Shown here in pieces: positions 8,356 to 19,085 of a stretch of DNA of 64,000 nt (position 1 is the stretch's first letter; every line of letters begins with the position of its first letter). A program made the position numbers and the translations under genes. The stretch lies in NCBI RefSeq assembly GCF_014649755.1, contig NZ_BMTQ01000023.1:1-64000 (forward strand), written 5' to 3'. Source of the DNA: Streptomyces litmocidini (GTDB taxonomy: Bacteria; Actinomycetota; Actinomycetes; Streptomycetales; Streptomycetaceae). The notes beneath the pieces were generated by a model. The model saw nothing but the letters and a program-made list of their open reading frames with translations, was not told where the DNA came from and searched no databases.

Positions 8356-9810
8356 TCAGCGCCGGGCGTCGGCGCGGCGGCTCGCCACCACGTCGGCGAC
8401 GGCTACGGCGAGCGAGGCCCCGACGAAGGCGAGCGAGACGAGCAGGCCGTGGTCGTAGGCGGTGGCCCAGCCGTCCTGGGCGACCTGGTCGAAGAAGACC
8501 GAACCGACCGCGGCGATGCCGACCGCCGAGCCGACCCGCTGGCCGGTCTGCAGGGTGCCTCCGGCGCTGCCCGCGCGGCGCACCGGCACCTCGGAGAGGG
8601 TGAGGGTCTGGTTCGGGGAGATCACCAGGCCGCTGCCGAGCCCCGCGAGGAGCAGCGGGGCGAGCATCGCCCAGCCCGCGCCCCGGCCGGGCACCTGGTG
8701 CACCGCGAAGGCCGTCCCGGCGAGGCCGATCGCCACCATCACCAGGCCGAGGACCACGAGCGGCCGGCCGAAGCGGTTCACGAGCCGGCCGCCGATCCCG
8801 GCCGCGATCCCCGAGCCCAGGGCGAAGGGGGTGATGGCGAGTCCGGCCTGGAGCGCGGTGTAGTGCAGTCCGCTCTGCAGGTAGAGCGTGCTGACGAAGA
8901 AGATCGAGGTGAAGCCCGCGAAGTAGAGCAGGATCAGCAGCGAGCCGAGCCAGTAGGACCGGACGCGGAAGAGTTCCAGTTCGATGAGGGGTTCGCTGCC
9001 CGACCGCGCGCAGCGGCGCTCCCATGCCATGAAGGCCGCGAGCAGTGCGGCGGCGACGGGGAGCAGCAGGTACTTCTCGTTCCCCGGCCACTGCCGGGAC
9101 TGGACGAAGGGCAGCAGCAGGGCGAGGACGGCGGCGCCGAGGAGCACCACGCCGACCGGGTCGAGGCGGCCGAGCCGCACCGGTTTGGCGTCCGGCGTGT
9201 CGGGCAGCAGCCGCCGGGCGAGGAACAGGCACACGATCCCGATCGGGAGGTTGACGTAGAAGACCCAGCGCCAGCCCTCCTCGGCTCCCGCCGTCTGGAT
9301 CAGGAGCCCGCCGAGGAGGGGGCCGACGGCGGTGGAGATGCCGACGACGGTGCCGAACATCCCGAAGGCCCTGCCGCGCTCGGCCCCCCGGAACATCTGC
9401 TGGATGAGCGCGGAGATCTGCGGTGAGACGAGTCCTCCGGCGACTCCCTGCGCCAGCCGCGAGACCACCAGCCAGAGGCTCGACTGCGCCGCTCCGCAGG
9501 AGGCCGAGGCGAGCGTGAAGAGCGCGAGGCCGACGATGAAGACGCTGCGCCGGCCGCGCGCGTCGCCGAGCCGTCCGCCCGGGATGAGGGAGAGGCCGAA
9601 GGCGAGCGCGTACCCGGAGACCACCCACTGGAGGTCCGACTCGGGGGTGTCGAGGCCGGAGCGGATGGAGGGCAGCGCGACGTTCACGATCGACACGTCG
9701 AGGAGGGTCATGAAGCCCGCCACGAGGCAGACGCCGAGCGCCTTCCAGCGGTTCGGGCCGGGTTCCTCCTGCTGCCGGTGCAGGGCCTGCGCCGACTCTT
9801 GCCGGGTCAC
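8356..9810 (-). CDS. MFS drug-efflux-type transporter (DHA2-like, 14 TM)
   Basis: Integral membrane exporter of 484 aa, probably proton-coupled. GTG 9810 is preceded by an AGGAGG site. After a short polar N-terminus, residues 25 onward give the first helix with 'MTLLDVSIVNVALPSI', the DHA2 hallmark. 'PGGRLGDARGRRSVF' is MFS motif A, and 'SRLAQGVAGGLVSPQ' and 'GPLLGGLLIQ' (motif C-like) follow. Total length and helix density fit the 14-TM drug:H+ antiporter-2 family. No regulator is adjacent. Substrate cannot be inferred. Confidence 0.9.
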   Translation of the reverse strand: MTRQESAQALHRQQEEPGPNRWKALGVCLVAGFMTLLDVSIVNVALPSIRSGLDTPESDLQWVVSGYALAFGLSLIPGGRLGDARGRRSVFIVGLALFTLASASCGAAQSSLWLVVSRLAQGVAGGLVSPQISALIQQMFRGAERGRAFGMFGTVVGISTAVGPLLGGLLIQTAGAEEGWRWVFYVNLPIGIVCLFLARRLLPDTPDAKPVRLGRLDPVGVVLLGAAVLALLLPFVQSRQWPGNEKYLLLPVAAALLAAFMAWERRCARSGSEPLIELELFRVRSYWLGSLLILLYFAGFTSIFFVSTLYLQSGLHYTALQAGLAITPFALGSGIAAGIGGRLVNRFGRPLVVLGLVMVAIGLAGTAFAVHQVPGRGAGWAMLAPLLLAGLGSGLVISPNQTLTLSEVPVRRAGSAGGTLQTGQRVGSAVGIAAVGSVFFDQVAQDGWATAYDHGLLVSLAFVGASLAVAVADVVASRRADARR

Positions 9811-9967
9811 GTGTCCTCCTGGTTCCCTGGGGTACGGCCCGGTGGACGGCGCGCGACACGGACGTGTGCGCCTCCCGGCCTGCGAAAGCCCGGGTACCCC
9901 GCACACGCGTTCCCGATTCCTCCTTTTCGCCTGGATCATCCGTTGATGTCGGCAAATGCCTCGTGCC

Positions 9968-9983
9968 GCCGTCCCGGGACGGC
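9968..9983. terminator. Palindrome between melC2 and the MFS gene, possible terminator
   Basis: A perfect 16-bp palindrome (GCCGTCCCGGGACGGC) lies 37 bases past the melC2 stop. It could end melC transcription or be a binding site; there is no T-run, which is normal for this GC content. Confidence 0.35.
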
Positions 9984-10019
9984 CGTGGGGGCGCCCGGGG
10001 CGGCGGGGTCCGGAGCCCG

Positions 10020-10847
10020 TCAGGCCGCCGTGTCGAAGGTGTAGTGGGGCGTGTGGTCCAGCATGTCCGCGGGGGTCACGTCGTTCCACGGGCGCATGGT
10101 GTCGTGGAGGTCCACGACGTTCCGGGTGCCCGCGGCCGGCAGGTACGCCGAGCGGGGGTGGCGGGCCTGCCAGTCGGCCCACAGCTTGTCGACGAAGGCG
10201 TGGTGCAGCCAGAAGACGGGGTCGTTGGGGGAGACGCCGGTGGCCATCTGGCCGCCGACCCAGACGTGGACGCGGTTGTGGAGGTTCACCCCGCGCCAGC
10301 CCTCCAGGTGGTTGCGGAAGCCGTCGGAGGCGCTGTTCCAGGGGGCGGTGTCGTAGGTCTCCACGGCGAGGACGGAGTCCACCTCGGCGCGGGTGGGGAG
10401 CTGCCGGCCGCCCGCGCCGAGGTCGCGCCGGAGGTAGTCGCGTCCGTCGACGCGGACGGCTATCGGCCAGCGTCCGCCGGTCCGGGCGAAGGGGCCGTCC
10501 GTGACCTGGCCGTCGCGGGCGCGGCCGGTGCCGCCGAGGAAGTCGGGCGCCCACAGCGAGGAGCGCGGGGTGCGGTCGGCGGTCCAGTCCCAGTAGGGCA
10601 GGGTGACGGTCGCGTCGACGGACTTGAGGGCTTCCTCGAACTCGATGAGGAAGCGCCGGTGCCAGGGCAGGAAGGACGGCGAGCGGTGGCCGACGCGGTC
10701 GCCGTCGTCGGTGTCGCTCATGATGAAGGCGTTGTGCGTGGTGACGAAGGTGTCGTACCGCCCGGAGCGCTTGAGCTCCAGGAGGGCGGCGACGAAGCGC
10801 CGCTTCTCGTCGGCGGTGAGGGTGGCCTGGTTCTTGCGTACGGTCAT
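10020..10847 (-). CDS. melC2: Tyrosinase (type 3 copper monophenol oxidase)
   Basis: Tyrosinase of 275 aa that hydroxylates monophenols and oxidises diphenols to quinones, giving melanin. All six copper ligands sit at the positions known from Streptomyces tyrosinases: His38 ('THNAF'), His54 ('VGHRSPSF') and His63 ('WHRRF') for CuA; His190 and His194 ('LHNRVHVWVGG') and His216 ('FWLHHAF') for CuB. There is no signal peptide: the enzyme is exported by the Tat system together with its MelC1 caddie protein. It begins 22 bases after melC1, with an AGGAG site, so the pair is one operon. Confidence 0.97.
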   Translation of the reverse strand: MTVRKNQATLTADEKRRFVAALLELKRSGRYDTFVTTHNAFIMSDTDDGDRVGHRSPSFLPWHRRFLIEFEEALKSVDATVTLPYWDWTADRTPRSSLWAPDFLGGTGRARDGQVTDGPFARTGGRWPIAVRVDGRDYLRRDLGAGGRQLPTRAEVDSVLAVETYDTAPWNSASDGFRNHLEGWRGVNLHNRVHVWVGGQMATGVSPNDPVFWLHHAFVDKLWADWQARHPRSAYLPAAGTRNVVDLHDTMRPWNDVTPADMLDHTPHYTFDTAA

Positions 10848-10869
10848 GGTGGTGCCGCTCCTGGATCGG

Positions 10870-11262
10870 TCAGCCGAGGGTGAGGGGTACGAGCGGGGCG
10901 CCCTGGAGCTCCCGGACGGCCGCGCGGGCCAGTTCCCTGGGCGTGGCGACGGGCTCGTAGTGGTTGATCACGCTGATCCAGGTGCCGTCGGCGTTCCGCA
11001 TGACGTGCAGTTCCCGACCGTCGATGGTGACGGTGTAGCCGCCCGCGTGGTGTCCCCCGTGGTGGCCGCCGCCGCGCGCGGGGCCGCCCTGGATGCGGCG
11101 GCCCTGGTAGACCTCGTCGAAGGAGGCGGGGTCGGGGTCGGCCGCCGGGGCGGCCGCGCGGGGAGCCGAGGCCGCGGCCGGGCCCGCCTGGGCGAGGGCC
11201 GTGACGGCGCCCGCGGCGCCGGCCGCGACGCCGAGGGCCCGGCGGCGGGTGATGCTGGACAT
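10870..11262 (-). CDS. melC1: Tyrosinase cofactor / copper caddie protein with Tat signal
   Basis: A 130-aa MelC1 protein that delivers copper to apotyrosinase and carries its export signal. ATG 11262 has a G-rich site upstream. The N-terminus 'SSITRRRALGVAAGAAGAV' is a twin-arginine signal, followed by a processed region and then the conserved 'FDEVYQGRRIQG' segment and a His-rich stretch (residues 65-75) likely to bind copper. 'YTVTIDGRELHVMRNADGTW' and 'SVINHYEPVATPRELARAAV' are typical of the family. It is the first gene of the melC operon; a 294-base gap upstream should hold the promoter. Confidence 0.95.
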   Translation of the reverse strand: MSSITRRRALGVAAGAAGAVTALAQAGPAAASAPRAAAPAADPDPASFDEVYQGRRIQGGPARGGGHHGGHHAGGYTVTIDGRELHVMRNADGTWISVINHYEPVATPRELARAAVRELQGAPLVPLTLG

Positions 11263-11556
11263 GAGAAACCCCCAAGTGGTCGGTACGACCGGGGGTTTGG
11301 TCATATGCCCCCGGCAGGGCCCATCAGTACCCGGGGGTGCCGGCGCGTCGGAAATCGCCGACCGGCGGTTGGCCGCGAAATGGCCGACCTGCCATGGGGA
11401 GTGCAATTTTGAACGGATTCGATCTTGCTGTTCCGGAGCGCGGAAGCGCCCCGGAGCGAAGATCTTACGGAGAAGATGATCATTCCGTGAACGATCTTTC
11501 GCGCCGGGGCGCCGTATGTGGCGGAGCCCACGCCCTCGGATTGTCCGGATCCGGCC

Positions 11557-12302
11557 TCAGCCCCGGCCGGCCTTCCGCCGCGCCCGCAGCCACTCCCTGT
11601 TCATCGCCGCGATCGACGGGAGCGGGATGCCCTTCGGGCAGGCCGTCGCGCACTCGCCCGTCAGGGTGCAGCCGCCGAAGCCCTCCGCGTCCATTTGGGC
11701 CACCATGTCGAGGACGCGGGTCTCGCGTTCCGGGGAGCCCTGGGGCAGGACGTTGAGGTGGTTGATCTTGGCGGAGGTGAAGAGCATCGCCGAGCCGTTC
11801 GGGCAGGCCGCCACGCACGCGCCGCAGCCGATGCACTCGGCGTGCTCGAAGGCGGAGTCCGCGTCGGCCTTCGGGACCGGTGTCGCGTGGGCTTCGGGAG
11901 CCGAGCCCGTCGGCGCCGTGATGTAGCCGCCGGCCTGGATGACGCGGTCGAAGGCGGAGCGGTCGACGACGAGGTCCTTGACGACGGGGAAGGCCGAGGC
12001 GCGCCAGGGTTCCACGTCGATGGTGTCGCCGTCGCGGAAGGAACGCATGTGGAGCTGGCAGGTCGTGGTGCGCTCCGGCCCGTGCGCGTCGCCGTTGATG
12101 ACGAGGCTGCACGCGCCGCAGATGCCCTCGCGGCAGTCGTGGTCGAAGGCCACGGGGTCCTCGCCGCGCAGGATGAGGTCCTCGTTGAGGGTGTCGAGCA
12201 TCTCCAGGAAGGACATGTCGGGCGAGACGCCGTCCACCGCGTAGGTGACCATGGCCCCCTCGGTGTCGCCGTTCTTCTGGCGCCAGACGCGCAGGTCGAT
12301 CC

Positions 12303-12306
<4 letters not shown>
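11557..12306 (-). CDS. sdhB: Succinate dehydrogenase/fumarate reductase iron-sulfur subunit
   Basis: Iron-sulfur subunit of 249 aa that moves electrons from SdhA flavin to the membrane quinone site. The N-terminal plant-type ferredoxin domain has 'CREGICGACSLVING' for the [2Fe-2S] centre plus 'CQLHM'; the C-terminal half has 'CIGCGACVAACPNGS' and 'CTLTGECATACPKGIPL' for the [4Fe-4S] and [3Fe-4S] centres. The start overlaps the sdhA stop by four bases (ATGA), so translation is probably coupled. This is the form with a single five-helix cytochrome b partner, distinct from the usual four-subunit housekeeping complex. Confidence 0.96.
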
Positions 12307-14291
<1,985 letters not shown>

Positions 14292-14292
14292 G

Positions 14293-15024
14293 TCAGCTCA
14301 CCACTCCGGTCATGACGGCGACGGGGACGGAGACGAAGCCCGCGGTCAGGACGAGCGCGAGGGTGTCGGCGAGGGTCCTGAGGAGGCGCTCGCGGCGGGC
14401 GTTGCCGACGCCCAGCGTCTGGGCGGCGCTCCAGAAGCCGTGGCGGACGTGGAGGCCGAGGGCGAGCATGGCCACGATGTAGACCGCGTTGCCGTACCAG
14501 GTGGAGAAGGTGTCGACGACGTTCTGGTAGGGCTTGCCCTCCTCGAAGCCGCCGGGGTGGGCGGTGCCGGTGGTCAGGTCGAGGAGGTGCCAGACGATGA
14601 AGAGGGCGAGGATGATCCCGCCCCAGCGCATGGTGCGGGTGGCGTAGGAGGCGCGCCTGCGGCGGTGGACGTACGCGGTGGGGCGGGCCTTCAGGTCGCG
14701 CCGGCTGAGCTGGTACGCGGAGACGGCGTGGGCGACGACGGCGGCGAGGAGCACGGTCCGGACGATCCACAGGGCCCAGTGGTGGTGCAGGACCGGGGCG
14801 CCCATGACGCGCAGCCAGTGGCCGTAGGCGTTGAACTCCTCGGGGCCGAAGAAGACCTTGAGGTTGCCCGCGACGTGGGCGACGAGGTAGCCGAGCATGA
14901 TCAGCCCGCTGACGGCCATGACCGTCTTCTTGCCGAGGGTCGACGACCAGAATCCACGGGACGGGGTCGGGGCGGGGGACGGCGGGCGGGCGGCCGTCCG
15001 CTCCCTCGTGGGTGCCAGAGCCAT
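14293..15024 (-). CDS. sdhC: Succinate dehydrogenase cytochrome b subunit (five-helix type)
   Basis: Membrane anchor of 243 aa carrying haem b and the quinone site. After a Pro/Ala-rich cytoplasmic N-terminus, five hydrophobic segments are visible, beginning 'VMAVSGLIMLGYLVAHVAGN'. His residues suited as haem ligands occur in 'LVAHVAGN', 'VVAHAVSAY', 'FIVWHLLDL' and 'LGLHVRHGF'. It is the first gene of the sdhC-A-B operon. The 96-base gap to the divergent LysR gene holds a LysR-type palindrome. Confidence 0.93.
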   Translation of the reverse strand: MALAPTRERTAARPPSPAPTPSRGFWSSTLGKKTVMAVSGLIMLGYLVAHVAGNLKVFFGPEEFNAYGHWLRVMGAPVLHHHWALWIVRTVLLAAVVAHAVSAYQLSRRDLKARPTAYVHRRRRASYATRTMRWGGIILALFIVWHLLDLTTGTAHPGGFEEGKPYQNVVDTFSTWYGNAVYIVAMLALGLHVRHGFWSAAQTLGVGNARRERLLRTLADTLALVLTAGFVSVPVAVMTGVVS

Positions 15025-15083
15025 GTCCTCGACGCTAGGGCCGAAGGACCCGAGAGGTCCAAGACATGGTCCGGCTCATCTCG

Positions 15084-15098
15084 ATAGGCTGTACCTAT
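15084..15098. promoter_or_regulatory. Candidate LysR-type operator between sdhC and lysR
   Basis: A perfect inverted repeat ATAGG-CTGTA-CCTAT with a 5-base spacer lies in the divergent intergenic region, 23 bases before the LysR start codon and 60 before sdhC. It fits the 15-bp dyad (T-N11-A form) bound by LysR regulators, which usually sit between the regulator and its target. Binding by the adjacent regulator is inference. Confidence 0.65.
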
Positions 15099-15120
15099 TC
15101 GTGTCCTCTACGCTGGGGCC

Positions 15121-15999
15121 ATGCAGTTCCAGCAGCTCCTCTACTTCGTCGCCGTGGCCGAGACCCGTCACTTCACCCGGGCCGCCGAACGCGTCCACGT
15201 CTCGCAGCCCTCGCTCTCCCAGCAGATCAAGGCCCTGGAGCAGGAGCTGGGCGCGGAACTGTTCAGCCGCGCCCGGGGGAACATCGCCCTCACCGACGCG
15301 GGCGAGGCCCTGCTGCCCCTCGCGCGGCGGATCCTCGCCGACACGGAGACGGCCCGCATCGAGGTGCAGGAGCTGGCCCAGCTCAAGCGGGGCCGGGTAC
15401 GGCTCGGCGCGACGCCGAGCCTGTGCACGGGGCTCCTCCCGGACGTGCTGCGGACCTTCCACGACCTGCACCCGGGGATCGAGCTGCTCATCGAGGAGGG
15501 CGGCTCGCACGACCTCGTGCGGGAGCTGGCGCGCGGCGCGCTCGACCTCGCGCTCGTCGTCCTCCCGCTGCCCTCCCCCTCCCCCGCCCTGACGACGGTC
15601 GAGCTGCTGACGGAGGACCTCGTCGTGGTCTCCGCCGCCTCGGAGCCGGCCCCGCGGCGGCCCGTACGGATCAAGGACCTGCGGGACCAGCCCCTCGTGA
15701 TGTTCCGGCACGGCTACGACCTGCGGGAGCTGACCGTGGCGGCCTGCCGGGCGGAGGGCTTCGAGCCCGCGTTCACCGTCGAGGGCGGGGAGCTGGACGC
15801 GGTGCTCGGTTTCGTACGGGCGGGGCTCGGGCTCGCGGTCGTGCCGGCGATGGTCGCGGCGCGCGCGGGGCGGGACCTGCGGGTGACGGCCCTCGCCCGG
15901 CCGGGCCTGCGCCGCACCATCGCGCTGGCGCACCGCAGCGACGTGGCTCCGCCGAGAGCGGCCCGCGAACTCCAGAAACTGCTGCTCCGCCGCACCTGA
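15121..15999 (+). CDS. LysR family transcriptional regulator
   Basis: Regulator of 292 aa. Residues 1-60 are the winged helix-turn-helix: 'MQFQQLLYFVAVAETRHFTR', 'RVHVSQPSLSQQIKALEQEL' and 'LFSRARGNIALTDAGEALL'. The effector-binding domain covers residues 90-290 and has the periplasmic-binding fold pattern ('VRLGATPSLCTGLLPDVLRTF'). It is divergent from sdhC with a candidate operator between them, so control of the sdh operon and itself is the natural guess. The same neighbourhood (sdh operon, LysR gene, then a GGDEF/EAL gene) is what I recall for S. coelicolor SCO0922-0928. Confidence 0.93.
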   Translation: MQFQQLLYFVAVAETRHFTRAAERVHVSQPSLSQQIKALEQELGAELFSRARGNIALTDAGEALLPLARRILADTETARIEVQELAQLKRGRVRLGATPSLCTGLLPDVLRTFHDLHPGIELLIEEGGSHDLVRELARGALDLALVVLPLPSPSPALTTVELLTEDLVVVSAASEPAPRRPVRIKDLRDQPLVMFRHGYDLRELTVAACRAEGFEPAFTVEGGELDAVLGFVRAGLGLAVVPAMVAARAGRDLRVTALARPGLRRTIALAHRSDVAPPRAARELQKLLLRRT

Positions 16000-16006
16000 C
16001 CGCCCC

Positions 16007-16046
16007 GCCGGACGCCCGGGGGACGAGGGCCCGGGAAGCGTCCGGC
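16007..16046. terminator. Hairpin terminator between convergent lysR and rmdA
   Basis: GCCGGACGC at 16007-16015 pairs with GCGTCCGGC at 16038-16046, and inner CCCGGG copies (16015-16020, 16030-16035) extend the stem. It follows the LysR stop by seven bases and also lies past the rmdA stop, so it can act in both directions. Confidence 0.6.
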
Positions 16047-16107
16047 CGGCCACGGCCCGCGGAGCGCGGAAGGCCCCGCGAGCCCGGCACGGGCCGAAGG
16101 ACAGGCC

Positions 16108-18276
16108 CTACTGGACCGCGTCCGCCAGGAGGAGGGAGTGGATGCGGTCCGGGGCGCCGGGGCGGGCGTAGTACCAGCCCTGGGCCGTGTCGCAGCCCAG
16201 GTCGCGGAGTTGGCGCGCCTGGGCCCCGGTCTCCACGCCCTCGACGGTGACCGCCAGCTCCAGACTGTGGGCGAGCGAGACGATCCCCTCGACGATCTTG
16301 AGGTCGACCGGGTCCACCGGGTGCTGCTGCATCCCCCGGGTGAAGGAGCGGTCGAGCTTCAGGACGCTCACCGGCAGCCGCCGCAGATTGGCGAGGTTCG
16401 AGTAGCCGGTGCCGAAGTCGTCGAGCGCGATGTCCACGCCCATCTCGGCGAGCTGCCGCAGCGGTTTCAGCAGGTCCTCGTCGGCGCCGATGAGGGCGGA
16501 CTCGGTGACCTCCAGGCAGAGAGCGCCCGGTTCGAGGCCGGAACGCTCCAGGACGTCGACGGTGTCGGCGACCAGGCGCGGGTGGTGGAGCTGCGTCGGG
16601 GAGAGGTTGACGTTGATGCGGAGCGGGCCGCCGTCGGAGTGCCGGGTCCGCCAGAAGCGGGCCTGGCGCACGGCCTCCTGGAGCACCCAGCGGCCGAGCG
16701 GCACGATGAGGCCGGTGTCCTCGGCGAGCGGGATGAACTGGTCGGGGCCGAGCACCCCGTGCTGCGGGTGGCACCATCGGACGAGGGCCTCCGCGCCGTG
16801 CACGCTGCCGTCGTCGAGGTGGACGAGCGGCTGGTACTCGATGAAGAACTCGCCGCGTTCCAGGGCGGTGGGCAGGGCGGTGGTGAGCCCGTGCCGGGTG
16901 ATGGCGCGGGCGTCGGCCTCCGGGTCGGCGACCTCGAAGCGGTTGCCGCCCGCCGACTTGGCCCGGTACATGGTGATGTCGGCGCTGCGGAGCACTTCCG
17001 CAGGGGTGCGTTCCCCCGCCGGGCCCTCGACGACGCCGAGGCTGCCGCGGACGGTGAGTTCGCGGCCGTCGATGCGGAGGGGGGTGGCGAGGGCGGCGAG
17101 GATGCGGTCGGCGAGTTCGATGACGTCCCGTCGGCCGTCGGCGCCGGTGGTGAGGGCGACGAACTCGTCGCCGCCGAGCCGGGCGACCATCTCGCCGGCG
17201 CCGGTGACGCAGCTCTGCAGCCGGTCGGCGACCTCGACGAGCAGCCGGTCGCCGGTGGAGTGGCCGAGGCTGTCGTTGATGACCTTGAAGCCGTCGAGGT
17301 CGAGGTAGCAGAGGCCGAAGCGGGTGTTCTCGCCGGGGGCGAGCGCCTTCTCCAGGCGTTCGAAGAAGAGGGTCCGGTTGGGCAGTCCGGTGAGCGCGTC
17401 GTGGGTGGCCTCGTACCGCAGGCGCAGATGGAGCAGGCGCCGTTCGGTGGTGTCCTCCATGAGGGCCAGCTGGTACTGGGGGTTGCCGTCGGCGTCCCGG
17501 AGGAGCGAGACGGTGAGGTTGGTCCAGAGAACCGTTCCGTCACCCCGGTAGTACGGCTTCTCGACGCGGTAGTGCTCGCGCTCGCCGCGGACCAGTTCCT
17601 CGTACAGCTTCCAGACGTGCGGCCCGTCCTCCGGGTGGGCCCATTCGCTGACGTTCCGGCTGCGCACCTGGCCCTCCATCCCGCCGAACATGCGGGTGAG
17701 GGTCTCGTTGACCTCCAGGACGTTGCCGTCGAGGTCGGCGATGCCGATGCCGATGGCCGCCCCGTCGAAGACCGCGCGGAAGCGGCTCTCGGTGGCGTGC
17801 AGGGCGATCTCGGCGGCGCTGCGGGCGGCGAGCGCGGAGCGGGCGATGGCCTCCTGCTCGGTGAGGGTCCGTTCGCGCAGGGCGCCCGCGTAACCGGCGG
17901 CCATGGCGTGCTGGAGGCGGGCGCAGCGGGCGCGGAGTTCCTCGGTGGGGAGGTCCGACTCCGTGCCGCAGTAGAGCACCAGGTACGAGTCGACGACGCC
18001 GAGGCTGCGGCCGAGCGCGTCCGGGTCGGTGCAGTGGGCGGCGACGAGGGCCGCGCCGGTGCGCTGGGCCGGTGTCGTGTCGAAGGGCCGGGCGTGCAGG
18101 GCGTCGCACAGGGTGCGGGCCAGCGGCAGCAGGTGTCCCTCGAACTCGGCGCGGGTCAGCGAGGTGGCGGTCACCGGGAAGATCGCCCGGCTCCAGATGG
18201 TGACGAACCGCCTGAGTCTGTCCTCCGGGCCGTCGGCTTCGGCGACGGCACCGGACGGCTGCGACGGGACCTTCAC
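16108..18276 (-). CDS. rmdA: PAS-GGDEF-EAL c-di-GMP turnover protein
   Basis: Cytosolic 722-aa regulator of cyclic di-GMP. Residues 1-150 are an uncharacterised N-terminal region, 160-285 a PAS/PAC sensor, about 290-450 a diguanylate cyclase domain with an intact GGDEF motif (368-372), and about 465-715 a phosphodiesterase domain with 'GAEALVRW' (EAL at 496-498) and 'ALDDFGTGYSNL'. No RxxD inhibitory site precedes GGDEF. No membrane segments are seen. Domain order and the sdh/LysR neighbourhood match RmdA of S. coelicolor/S. venezuelae, which degrades c-di-GMP and affects morphological differentiation; the orthology is inferred. Its GTG start overlaps the upstream methyltransferase stop (GTGA). 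Confidence 0.88.
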   Translation of the reverse strand: MKVPSQPSGAVAEADGPEDRLRRFVTIWSRAIFPVTATSLTRAEFEGHLLPLARTLCDALHARPFDTTPAQRTGAALVAAHCTDPDALGRSLGVVDSYLVLYCGTESDLPTEELRARCARLQHAMAAGYAGALRERTLTEQEAIARSALAARSAAEIALHATESRFRAVFDGAAIGIGIADLDGNVLEVNETLTRMFGGMEGQVRSRNVSEWAHPEDGPHVWKLYEELVRGEREHYRVEKPYYRGDGTVLWTNLTVSLLRDADGNPQYQLALMEDTTERRLLHLRLRYEATHDALTGLPNRTLFFERLEKALAPGENTRFGLCYLDLDGFKVINDSLGHSTGDRLLVEVADRLQSCVTGAGEMVARLGGDEFVALTTGADGRRDVIELADRILAALATPLRIDGRELTVRGSLGVVEGPAGERTPAEVLRSADITMYRAKSAGGNRFEVADPEADARAITRHGLTTALPTALERGEFFIEYQPLVHLDDGSVHGAEALVRWCHPQHGVLGPDQFIPLAEDTGLIVPLGRWVLQEAVRQARFWRTRHSDGGPLRINVNLSPTQLHHPRLVADTVDVLERSGLEPGALCLEVTESALIGADEDLLKPLRQLAEMGVDIALDDFGTGYSNLANLRRLPVSVLKLDRSFTRGMQQHPVDPVDLKIVEGIVSLAHSLELAVTVEGVETGAQARQLRDLGCDTAQGWYYARPGAPDRIHSLLLADAVQ

Positions 18277-19085
18277 GCCTTGCGCCCCACCCCTGCGAAC
18301 CCGGAGAAGGCGTACGGATCCTCCTCCTCGGCCGGGCCGTCCGGCCGCCAGAGCGGCATGGGGACGAGTCCGGGCTCGATCAGTTCGGTGCCTTCGAAGA
18401 AGCGGGTGATCTCGTCGCTCGACCGCATCACCAGGGGGTTGCGGATGTCGCGGTAGACCTCGACGGTGCCGCCGGCCCGTTCCTCGGTGAGCGGGATGCC
18501 CTCGTACGAGGCGTGGGTGAGGACGACGAGGCTGCCGGGGGCGAGGGCGTCGATCAGTTCGGCGACCGCCCGGTAGGGCTCGTCCTCGTCCTCCAGGAAG
18601 TGCAGGACGGCGACGAGGAGCAGGGCCACCGGCCGGTCCAGGTCGAGGAGTCGGGCCGCCTCGGGGCTGTGGAGGATCTCGGCGGGCTTGCGCAGGTCGG
18701 CGGCGACGACGGCCGCGCTGTCGTCTCCCTCCAGGACGGCGCGGCTGTGGGCCACGGCGACGGGGTCGTGGTCGACGTAGACGACCCGGGCGGCGGGGTC
18801 GGCGGCGCGGGCGACCTCGTGCACGTTGCCGAAGGTGGGTATGCCGGAGCCGATGTCGAGGAACTGCGTGACGTCGTTGTCAACGGCGTGGCGGACGGCG
18901 CGCCGCATGAAGGCACGGTTCGCCTGCATGATCTTGGGCAGGCCCGGCATGAACTCCATGGCCTTGCGTGCCGCTTCCCGGTCCACTTCGAAATTGTGCG
19001 AGCCGCCCAGATAGAAGTCGTACATACGGGACACGCTCGGTACCGAAATGTCGATACCGGGCGGGGCCCAGGCGGGACGCTCCAT
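18273..19085 (-). CDS. SAM-dependent methyltransferase, DUF574/Methyltransf_19 family
   Basis: Predicted 270-aa class I methyltransferase of a family expanded in Streptomyces. ATG 19085 has GGAGACATC upstream. The family signature 'PSVSRMYDFYLGGSHNFEVDR' is at residues 17-37; 'FLDIGSGIPTFGNVHEVA' is the SAM-binding glycine motif, and 'VVYVDHDPVAVAHSRAVL' gives the acidic residue after strand 2. 'DRPVALLLVAVLHFLEDED' fits motif IV. The substrate is unknown. It overlaps rmdA by four bases and leads that two-gene unit, suggesting coupled expression. Confidence 0.88.
   Translation of the reverse strand: MERPAWAPPGIDISVPSVSRMYDFYLGGSHNFEVDREAARKAMEFMPGLPKIMQANRAFMRRAVRHAVDNDVTQFLDIGSGIPTFGNVHEVARAADPAARVVYVDHDPVAVAHSRAVLEGDDSAAVVAADLRKPAEILHSPEAARLLDLDRPVALLLVAVLHFLEDEDEPYRAVAELIDALAPGSLVVLTHASYEGIPLTEERAGGTVEVYRDIRNPLVMRSSDEITRFFEGTELIEPGLVPMPLWRPDGPAEEEDPYAFSGFAGVGRKA

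Noticed and set aside
6764..9955. Minus-strand frame of 1063 codons
   Set aside because: Antisense to the UvrA-like and GNAT genes and out of frame in the MFS gene; only composition keeps it open.
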